From Acanthamoeba castellanii str. Neff (taxonomy: Eukaryota > Discosea > Longamoebia > Acanthamoebidae), in assembly GCF_000313135.1 (NCBI RefSeq), contig NW_004457538.1, forward strand, positions 365,135 through 429,134: 64,000 nt of DNA, read 5' to 3'. Position 1 is the stretch's first letter. Every line of letters starts with the position of its first letter. Under the pieces are notes generated by a model. The model had not been told where the DNA came from and made no database searches. It saw only the letters and a list, made by a program, of their open reading frames with translations. Below, piece by piece: positions 56,455 to 64,000 of this stretch. Both the position numbers and the translations under genes were made by a program.

Positions 56455-59400
56455 CGCGCGCGCGCGCGCGCGGTGGCGTGTGTGTGCGTGTGTGTGCGTG
56501 TGTGTGCGGTGGCGTGTGTGTGGGTTTACCTCGTGGAGAGGGAGGGTGCTCTGGAAGGGGAACTGGTCGACGGAGTTAATGCAGTGCTGGTTGATGGCCT
56601 TGATCCACTCCTTGCACTCTTCGCTGGTGGCCGCCGCGAACTTGCGCCGATAGTGGGGCGTCGCCACTTCGAAGCTGAACTCGTGCTTCCCGGTCGGAGA
56701 CCACTTCGCCGAACCTTGGGCCAATCACACACAACACACCAACACAACACAATAAACTGTTATGTTAGTGTCCAATAGGATCACAGAGCTTATATAAGTA
56801 TGTATATTCAATTTCTATGCGTACATTGGCCAATGCCCACGTTCAGCGACACCACGCGAGATATGTTCTCCTGTGTGTGTCGTGTGTCGTGCGTGTGTGT
56901 GTGTGTGTCGTGAGAAAAAAAGTTATATCGATACAAAATATGGGAGGGCGAACGTTACCTGCTTGCGGCTGGTCTCCCAGATGTTGTAGTCGATGTCCTC
57001 CTTGTTCGAGTGGATGTTGAGCTGCTTCTCGTAGTAGATGAAGAACCCCTCCTTCAGGCAGCACCAGTGCGGCGCCCACGACGACATGCCCACCCTGCCG
57101 CCCACCACGGTCGGTCAACATAGCAGCACGCGCACACGCACACGAAATGTGAGGAATGTTGCATACCGAACGAATTCCTTGAGGAGGAAGCCCTCCTTCT
57201 CGGGCCGGCTGTGGAGCTTGGCCTCGACCTTGCGCCACGACTGCTCGACGATGCCCGAGAAGAGGCCGAACGCGTCCCACCACTCGTCCGTGAGCGCGCC
57301 CGCGCACCGCGCCTGGAACTCGTCCAGGCCCAGGCTCGGCCGGTCGCCAAAGACTTGGTCTAATCGCAATGTCAGCGTCGGCGTCAAAAAGAACGAAGAG
57401 CGAAAAGTGAAGAACGAAGAGAAAAGAACGAAAAACGACAACGAAGGAGAGAAAAGCGAAGGAGCGGGGGGGGGGAGTACCGAGGGCGGCAGATATCGTG
57501 TCCGGTTGGCCCTCGACGTGCTTGTGGGTGCGGTGAATTTGCATGTAGAGCTCGACCACCTTGTTACGGTGCACGTAGCCGCCGTCGCCAAACAGTCGAC
57601 ACAGCACTGAAACCAAAGCTGCGTTCAGGAAATTGAACACTCTCATAGGCGAGGGAGAGGGAGGGAGTACGGGGGAACTTTTCCTGCGGGCTGCCGCGCG
57701 CGAGGGCAGAGACGGCGGAAATGAAGGACAGGTGGGTGGCCTTGCCCGACCCGTCCACGAAGATTGAGTACGCCCTCTGCTGGAGATCGGCGTACATCTG
57801 CAGACGCGATGTGTGTTGGTCATCGAACGCGCGACACACGCGACACACGCGACACACGACACACGGAACTGGGTGACGAGGTGAGTGGGGGCGGGAGGAG
57901 AAGTACCGGTTGATCGGCGGCGGGAGGCAGAAGCAACGCGGCCCGCGCCGGCGCGAGGATCTCGGAGAGTGCGAGCTCGCGATAGAAGTAGAACAGTTGC
58001 TCCAGCTCGGCCTCGGAGACTGCAGCAGAGCGGTGGTGCCGTCAAGTACTTAGCAACGCGCACTTTCCATGCGTCGATGTGCGTACACGACACGACCAAC
58101 TACACGACACACACACAGAGAGAGAGAGAGAGATGGAAGAGACGGGGCAAGTGGGGTGTGTACATTTGGTGGTGCCAAGGAGCGGTTGAATGGTCTCCAC
58201 GCTGTAGGCAAACGGCGGCGGTTTGGTGAAGATCGACGCATCGGTTGTGCTGTCGACGATCCACTTTCGGGTCTGCCCACGAGCGCGTGTGGTGGTCAGC
58301 TCGCGCCACCACACACACAACGATCCAAGAGGCTGCAATGCGAGCCAACTGAACTTGTCATGAAGGGGCACCTTCTCGAGTTTGACGAGGGCGCGGTCCT
58401 GTCCCGCCTGCGTGATTTCCGTCACCTTGGTCATTGCTCGCCACAACTTGCCCATACTGTGTCGCACACGACACGACACGACACGACCAACGACACACGA
58501 CACACACGGCACACACGGCACACACGGCACACACGACACAACGCGGTGAGTTTGAAGCGCGATGGAGGGCGCGAGAGCGAGACGCACCCGGTGGCCTTTT
58601 CGGACTGGTTGACAATGTCCTTCTTGGGCGCTGGCGTTATGACGCCCGGAGGCGGCGCGGCCGAGGCGGCACCAGTGGGTCCGCAGCACTCCACCGTCGT
58701 CGATGACGACGACACCATCGTGCCTCCGCCTGGCGTGGGCGCCACCACCGTCGCGTTGTGGTTGTCCACGATCGTCATGTTCTGCATGTACGGCGACAGC
58801 TCGGGCACACCGCCGGCGCCGTACATGGCCGGCGGCGGCCCACCGCTGCACGGAGACGGTCCACCACCGCCACCACCACACGACGACGACGACGACGACG
58901 AAGAAGAAGAGGTCATCTGGGGCGGCGGGTAGTACGACGCGGGCGGCGGCTGCTGGTAGTACACCGGCTGCGGCTGGCCGTAGCCCGACGCTGGTGGTGG
59001 CTGCGGCTGGCCGTAGCCGGAGGGCGGCGGAGAATGGTAGGACGGCGGGCCGCTGCCCGGGTAGCCGGTCACCCGGTCGCCATAGGCGGCGGCGGCGGGA
59101 GCGGGCGAGGGGTAGGTCGGGGCGTAGCCGGAGCCGGGCGGGCCGCCGGTGGAGGGCGGTGGCGAGGGATAGCCGCCATAGGGGCCGCCAGAGCCGGGAG
59201 CGGGCGCGTAGCCAGAGCCGGGCGCGGGGTAGGGAGCACCACCCGACATTGGCGGTCCGCCGTAGGCTGGCACAAAATAAATAAATAAATAAAAAGAGCA
59301 AATAAATAGGATGAATATGAATAAATAAATAAATATATGTGGTACCTGGAGCAGATGGGGCACCAGGGAAGTGCAGGATGTCGCCGCCACCTTGCGGTGG

Positions 59401-59556
59401 ACCTGCCGCATAGCCGACCCACTGCTGTTGCTGCTGGGGCGGTGGTCCTGCATAGTACCCGCCGCTGCCGTACGGCTGCTGTTGTTGCTGCTGGGGGTAG
59501 CCATAAGGTGGTGCGGCTCCTCCATAGGGGCCGTAGTTATAGGGCTGCTGCTGCAT
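53152..59556 (-). CDS. Phospholipase D with Pro/Gly-rich N-terminus, EF-hand-like region and PH domain
   Basis: ATG at 59556 ([19 protein letters not shown]); TGA at 53152-53154 after TDEDVFT. More than fifteen exons. N-terminal Tyr/Pro/Gln/Gly-rich repeats ([28 protein letters not shown]) resemble annexin/proline-rich leaders. Next an EF-hand-like pair ([40 protein letters not shown]), a PH domain ([41 protein letters not shown]) and PLD. Both HKD motifs are present: [13 protein letters not shown] and [21 protein letters not shown], with [12 protein letters not shown] and [17 protein letters not shown] regions. The KATG|MGKLWR join is in phase, supporting one gene. It hydrolyses phosphatidylcholine to phosphatidic acid at membranes; calcium and phosphoinositide control is inferred. 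Confidence 0.88.
54357..54405. repeat. (TGTCG)n pentamer array in PLD intron
   Basis: About ten TGTCG units beside CGTGTGTCGTGCT variants; intronic. Confidence 0.9.
55244..55284. repeat. (CGACA)n array in PLD intron
   Basis: About eight CGACA units, the reverse complement of the same pentamer as elsewhere, showing no fixed strand. Confidence 0.9.
56395..56472. repeat. (TC)n(TG)18(CG)13 compound repeat with Z-DNA potential
   Basis: TC run, then about 36 nt of TG and about 26 nt of CG, all alternating pyrimidine-purine, in a PLD intron. Around 62 bp of strict alternation ending in CG is a strong Z-DNA-forming sequence by composition. Confidence 0.92.
58493..58541. repeat. (CACACGGCA)n nonamer-type repeat in PLD intron
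   Basis: Four to five CACACGGCA/CACACGACA units, intronic. Confidence 0.8.
59274..59338. repeat. AT-rich (AATA)n repeat in PLD intron
   Basis: AAATAAAT units between two proline-rich exons, an AT-rich island in GC-rich sequence. Confidence 0.85.
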
Positions 59557-59921
59557 CGATCAAATTCGAGTAGAGCAACAAATTACGCTGTTCGCGATTG
59601 ATGATTACACAAAACGGATGATGGTACGCTGAGCAAGTAGAGATCAAAGGCGAAGGTCAAGGGGGGCAAGTTCCAGGTCCTCGTGTGGCTGCTCGTAGAT
59701 TTGGCTGAAAGATGGCCAAACAAAAAAAAATGGCTTTTGACCATTTTTCGCCAAAGAACGAAGAGGCCGAGACGACGCGTGAATGTACACTCGAGATGCA
59801 GTTGAAGACGTGAAGGTGCAAGAGGGCACGACAGTACCAGAGGGAGAGAGAGACGCGATGGTGGCGTTGTCAAAAAAAGAAGAAAAAAACGAAACAAAAA
59901 GAGTTGAGCCAGACCCAAGGC
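59557..59921. other. Tandem intergenic region, TMEM135-like to PLD
   Basis: 365 bp holding the 3' UTR of the upstream gene and the PLD 5' side. An A run near 59716-59725 and no clear TATA box; no further exon seen. Confidence 0.45.
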
Positions 59922-61563
59922 TCAGTCCGACTTGGACTTGTGCAGCCACTTGAACACCCACAGCAGGGTGGGCGACATCACCGACGTCTGGCAGCGGAGG
60001 AAAGGGAAACAACGATGAGCGAGAACATCATCGTCATCATCATCATTTCCCATCTTGGGTTCCAAGTCGATGTAGCAAGCACGTACCTGGTTGTGGTAGA
60101 AGTAGGTGAGGCCCGACATGGCCGTGCAGAACAGAAGCAGGTCGCCGTGCGGGACGGAGCCCATCCACTTGTGGTCGAGCATCTGCATGTAGATACTGTC
60201 GACTGCTCGGGGCAGCGTGTACAGGGCCAGCTCTGTCGTGACCAGACGCCAAGAACACATGGTAAGCCGCACGACGCACACGACACGACACACACGACAC
60301 GACACACGCGACGATGTGGGAGGTGGTGGGTACCGGAGCGCCTGCCCTTCTTCTCGATGAAGATGGAGAAGGACGAGATGAGGCCGGCGAGGAGATACAC
60401 GATCCGGTGGTCCCGGCTCACAAAGTTTCGCTGCATGCAGATGATGACCTGGTACATCGCACAGAACGACGCCAGGAACACCGTAGACCTCAGGCTCGAC
60501 AGCAGACCTGCCCGCGCGTAGTGTCCCACGTGGCCTGGTCAGCACCGCACACGCACGATACACGACACGCACGACACGCACGACACACGTCGGAGAGGCG
60601 AACCGCGGCTGAGGAGGGTGACGGGGTTGCGGAGCAGCTTGAAGAACTGGAGCACGATCATGGGGACGAAGGTCAAGGTGGCGTAGATGGGCAGCGTCTT
60701 CTTGGAGGTCGACAGGAACGTGTTGATGTTGTGCCCCACGCACGACGACGTGCGCGGGTGCAGGATGCTGCAGGGTATCACCGGCAGCAGACCATCGGGG
60801 TCTGATCGTGCGTTGTGTGCGTTGCGTGTTAAACTCGATTATCTACGGCGAGCTGCTGGGAGCGGAGTGCGCACGTGATTTGAGGAAGCCCATGGCGTGG
60901 GCGATGGTGGCGGGCGTTCCCAGCTTGGTGACGTAGTCCACTGTTGTGGGGGGGGGGAGAGCACACGGAATCAGCACTAAATTGGGCGCAAAAAAAAAAA
61001 TGGTCTGGCCGTGTGGAGGTACCGAGCGTCTGGACGTCGATGGGCTTGTTGCGGTTGCTTCGGCGCACCCCCTCCAACACGCACTCATCGATCGGACCTG
61101 GCCAGGTCCGCCAAGCCATTTACATTATTATAGAAAAATTTATTTATTTATTTATCGTGTATTTAAATTGTGCATTATCCAATAATAAAAATAGTAATAA
61201 TTAAAATAATAAGGGCCGTATTTATGTGGTTACCTGAGCGAACGATGAATTTGTAGTAGGAGGGCGGCAGGGTCTCGGGTCGCATCACGTAGGCGTACAT
61301 GATCTGTGCGGTCAGGCGGGTAACACGGAGCCAGGAAGTAGTGCGGAGATGAGGAACGAGCCAGAGCCTGCGCGCGCGGCACCAGGAAACATGAAGGAAG
61401 AGGGAGGAGGAGGCCAACGCGTACCTGAGCGGAGGTGAGAATGAAGAGGAGCGAATCGCCGTGCGCCCAGTCGCTGCCCCAGAAGTGCCACCTGTACAGA
61501 TCGTAGGCCCAATCGCGCACGATTAGCGCTCGCCCGAGAGTCATGTCCGTGTGCGATGGTGCC

Positions 61564-61622
<59 letters not shown>

Positions 61623-61750
61623 TGTGTGTGTGTTGTGCGGTGCGTGCGTGATTACATGTTTCGGCGCTTGAGTTCGTTGTAGATGCACTGTGCGAGTCGG
61701 GTGAGCAAATAGAGTGCCGGCGTTCGTCTGTTCTCTGTGGATTGAATTCA
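59922..61750 (-). CDS. TMEM135-like membrane protein (5' end lost in gap)
   Basis: Stop TGA at 59922-59924 (WLHKSKSD). Exons read right to left: CIYNELKRRNM, WHFWGSDWAHGDSLLFILTS, IMYAYVMRPETLPPSYYKFI, GPIDECVLEGVRRSNRNKPI, DYVTKLGTPATIAHAMGFLK, LPVIPCSILHPRTSSCVGHN, INTFLSTSKKTLPIYATLTF, LRSTVFLASFCAMYQVIICM, RIVYLLAGLISSFSIFIEKK, ALYTLPRAVDSIYMQMLDHK and LLLFCTAMSGLTYFYHNQ. C-S-I-L-H-P-x-x-x-S-C and L-R-S-T-x-F-L-A match the TMEM135/PMP52 family, implicated in peroxisome and mitochondrial dynamics. The first exon(s) lie in the N gap. Introns hold GTGC tetramers. Confidence 0.78.
61563..61622. repeat. (TGCG)15 tetranucleotide repeat
   Basis: About 15 GTGC/TGCG units in a TMEM135-like intron close to the gap; collapse here may have contributed to the gap. 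Confidence 0.92.
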
Positions 61751-62745
61751 NNNNNNNNNNNNNNNNNNNNNNNNNNNNNNNNNNNNNNNNNNNNNNNNNN
61801 NNNNNNNNNNNNNNNNNNNNNNNNNNNNNNNNNNNNNNNNNNNNNNNNNNNNNNNNNNNNNNNNNNNNNNNNNNNNNNNNNNNNNNNNNNNNNNNNNNNN
61901 NNNNNNNNNNNNNNNNNNNNNNNNNNNNNNNNNNNNNNNNNNNNNNNNNNNNNNNNNNNNNNNNNNNNNNNNNNNNNNNNNNNNNNNNNNNNNNNNNNNN
62001 NNNNNNNNNNNNNNNNNNNNNNNNNNNNNNNNNNNNNNNNNNNNNNNNNNNNNNNNNNNNNNNNNNNNNNNNNNNNNNNNNNNNNNNNNNNNNNNNNNNN
62101 NNNNNNNNNNNNNNNNNNNNNNNNNNNNNNNNNNNNNNNNNNNNNNNNNNNNNNNNNNNNNNNNNNNNNNNNNNNNNNNNNNNNNNNNNNNNNNNNNNNN
62201 NNNNNNNNNNNNNNNNNNNNNNNNNNNNNNNNNNNNNNNNNNNNNNNNNNNNNNNNNNNNNNNNNNNNNNNNNNNNNNNNNNNNNNNNNNNNNNNNNNNN
62301 NNNNNNNNNNNNNNNNNNNNNNNNNNNNNNNNNNNNNNNNNNNNNNNNNNNNNNNNNNNNNNNNNNNNNNNNNNNNNNNNNNNNNNNNNNNNNNNNNNNN
62401 NNNNNNNNNNNNNNNNNNNNNNNNNNNNNNNNNNNNNNNNNNNNNNNNNNNNNNNNNNNNNNNNNNNNNNNNNNNNNNNNNNNNNNNNNNNNNNNNNNNN
62501 NNNNNNNNNNNNNNNNNNNNNNNNNNNNNNNNNNNNNNNNNNNNNNNNNNNNNNNNNNNNNNNNNNNNNNNNNNNNNNNNNNNNNNNNNNNNNNNNNNNN
62601 NNNNNNNNNNNNNNNNNNNNNNNNNNNNNNNNNNNNNNNNNNNNNNNNNNNNNNNNNNNNNNNNNNNNNNNNNNNNNNNNNNNNNNNNNNNNNNNNNNNN
62701 NNNNNNNNNNNNNNNNNNNNNNNNNNNNNNNNNNNNNNNNNNNNN
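61751..62745. other. Assembly gap (995 N)
   Basis: All N. It hides the 5' exons of two divergent genes, TMEM135-like (minus) and RSU1-like (plus). Confidence 1.
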
Positions 62746-63865
62746 TGCGAAGGAGCTGGAGAAGGCGAGGGATGATCAAGCCGCTGAGTTGAGCTTCGTC
62801 CATAAATCGATTAAGAAGGTACACAGAAAATCGCATTTACTTCATTTTTGCGTAACGCCCCCTAGAGCCTACATCTCGCCATAATTGGCATTGGGAGTTC
62901 AATGTCCAACCATCCGTGGCACCAACTATTTGCAGGTGCCCCCGAACGTCGGCGAGCTCGTGCATCTTACCCGGCTCAATGTGAGCTACAACAGCATCTC
63001 CAAGCTGCCGCCCGAGGTGGCGGGCTTGCGCAATCTGAAGTATCTGAACATGGTGAAGAACAAGCTCAAGGATTTGCCGCAGGAGATGACGCAGATTGAT
63101 ACTCTGGAGGAGCTCAATCTCAGCATTAACAAGATCGCCGAGCTCCCGCGCGGCTTTGGATCCTACAACCACCTGCGCTTCCTCGATCTCTCTTTCAACT
63201 GCCTCACCGAGCTCTCGCCGCAAATCGGTCTCCTCTCCACCCTCATCGAACTCCACATCTCCTTCAACAAGCTCAAGTCCCTCCCTGCTGAGATCGGTAC
63301 GTCGCCACTCGCTACTCGCGACTCGCTACTCGCTACTCGCATAAGCGTAAGACCGCACGCGTGCACCCGCACCGCTGCGCGTAGAGCCAAGTGTAGTACA
63401 GTAGTACTGACACATGCTCCTGTGTCATCGTGTGTGTGATCGCGTCGTCGTGTAGGCCGATGCACCAACCTCGAGATCATCAAGATGGGCAACAACTGCG
63501 TCACGAAGCTGCCGCACGAGCTCGGGCAGCTGGAGAAGCTCCGATCGCTGGACGTGTCCAAGAACAAACTCAAGCTGCTCCCGCCCGACCTTGGCGAGCT
63601 GCACGAGGTCCTGGTGGAGTTCTCCACTTCGCTCAACCCCTGTTCGTGCTCCCTCCCCCTCATCTGCATCATTGACACGACACACGTCGACACTGCACTT
63701 GCACCCACATCGGTTCCCGCTGTGTGCGCTCACAAGAGGGACGTCGTTGTCGCTTTGCTCTGTGTGCGTGCAGTCATCAAGGAGCTGGATCTGAACGCAC
63801 GCAAGGGACGGGAGAAGCTCCTGGAGTACCTCCGATCCGAGGAATACGACAAGCTCTACTTTTCC
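62746..63865 (+). CDS. Leucine-rich-repeat protein, Ras suppressor 1-like (partial)
   Basis: Starts in the gap. Exon 1 visible: AKELEKARDDQAAELSFVHK. After an intron, LRRs: PPNVGELVHLTRLNVSYNSI, LPPEVAGLRNLKYLNMVKNK, LPQEMTQIDTLEELNLSINK, LPRGFGSYNHLRFLDLSFNC, LSPQIGLLSTLIELHISFNK, LPAEIGRCTNLEIIKMGNNC, LPHELGQLEKLRSLDVSKNK. The last exon, IKELDLNARKGREKLLEYLR then SEEYDKLYFS, matches the RSU1 C-terminus (EYIRSETYKYLY). RSU1 binds PINCH in the ILK-PINCH-parvin adhesion complex, so an adhesion or actin role is inferred. The donor GTACG at 63866 indicates at least one more exon beyond the window. Confidence 0.85.
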
Positions 63866-64000
63866 GTACGTCCACCCCTCTCTTTGCCTTCCTTTTGCCT
63901 TCTTCTTCGTCATGATCACCGCTTTCTTCTCCGCCCCGTGTTTTATTTACTTCTTCTCTTCTGCTATTCTCTGACCTTCTCGCCATTCTTATTCTTTACT

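Noticed and set aside
56772..56800. CCAAT followed by TATATAAG on the plus strand
   Set aside because: Lies inside a PLD intron on the opposite strand with no downstream plus gene; chance occurrence is likely.
61743..61750. GAATTC at the gap edge
   Set aside because: A restriction site at the break may be an artefact of cloning ends; nothing more can be inferred.
1..64000. tRNA or rRNA genes
   Set aside because: No cloverleaf or conserved rRNA segment was recognised by eye; a dedicated scan would be needed to exclude them fully.

Overview
The window is eukaryotic nuclear DNA, most likely from an amoebozoan of the Acanthamoeba type. This rests on gene content (an SH2-containing Shk-type kinase, RACK1, a Wee1-type kinase, a PARP1-type polymerase, PRP28, a TMEM135-like protein and an RSU1-like LRR protein), on high GC, and on numerous short introns, most with GTACG-like donors and many filled with CA/TGTCG microsatellites. 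Genus is inferred from these traits; I could not run a database search. I count 26 protein genes (three cut by the window edges or the gap), no rRNA, tRNA or CRISPR, and one assembly gap of 995 N (61751-62745). Genes are packed with about 100-400 bp between them.

Layout. 1-2192: the end of RACK1, then (minus) the mitochondrial MMAA/MeaB GTPase. 2405-13489: (plus) Shk-type kinase, Wee1-type kinase, a helical orphan, a decayed copy of part of that orphan, and a broken-looking surface-type gene. 13675-20380: (minus) a long WWE-WWE-PARP1-like gene and a membrane protein. 20575-26080: (plus) TPR protein; (minus) SANT protein, flavin-reductase-like protein and a four-TM protein. 26269-34152: (plus) a TPP1-type serine peptidase, (minus) a RhoGAP/Vps62-like/FYVE protein. 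34554-39621: (plus) CS-SH3-SH3-glutaminase-like fusion. 39895-47393: secreted orphan, PRP28 helicase, a NDUFA3-like complex I subunit, a small hydrophilic protein and eIF2-beta. 47670-53006: Asp/Asn beta-hydroxylase, a membrane orphan and fructose-1,6-bisphosphatase. 53152-64000: (minus) phospholipase D with PH domain and a TMEM135-like protein, the gap, then (plus) an RSU1-like LRR protein.

The genes do not form one pathway. Common themes are phosphotyrosine and actin/Rho/phosphoinositide signalling (Shk, RhoGAP-FYVE, PLD-PH, SH3 scaffold, RSU1), nuclear maintenance and RNA processing (PARP, SANT, PRP28) and core metabolism (FBPase, MMAA, complex I).

The most novel item is the 34.5-39.6 kb gene: a CS domain, two SH3 domains and a glutaminase fold whose Ser-x-x-Lys catalytic pair and most glutamine-binding residues appear to be replaced, so it looks like a pseudoenzyme scaffold. 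Other strong items are a PARP1-type protein with two N-terminal WWE domains, a RhoGAP-FYVE protein with two Vps62-type motifs and two GC-AG introns, and recurrent C-runs a few bases downstream of 5' splice sites.
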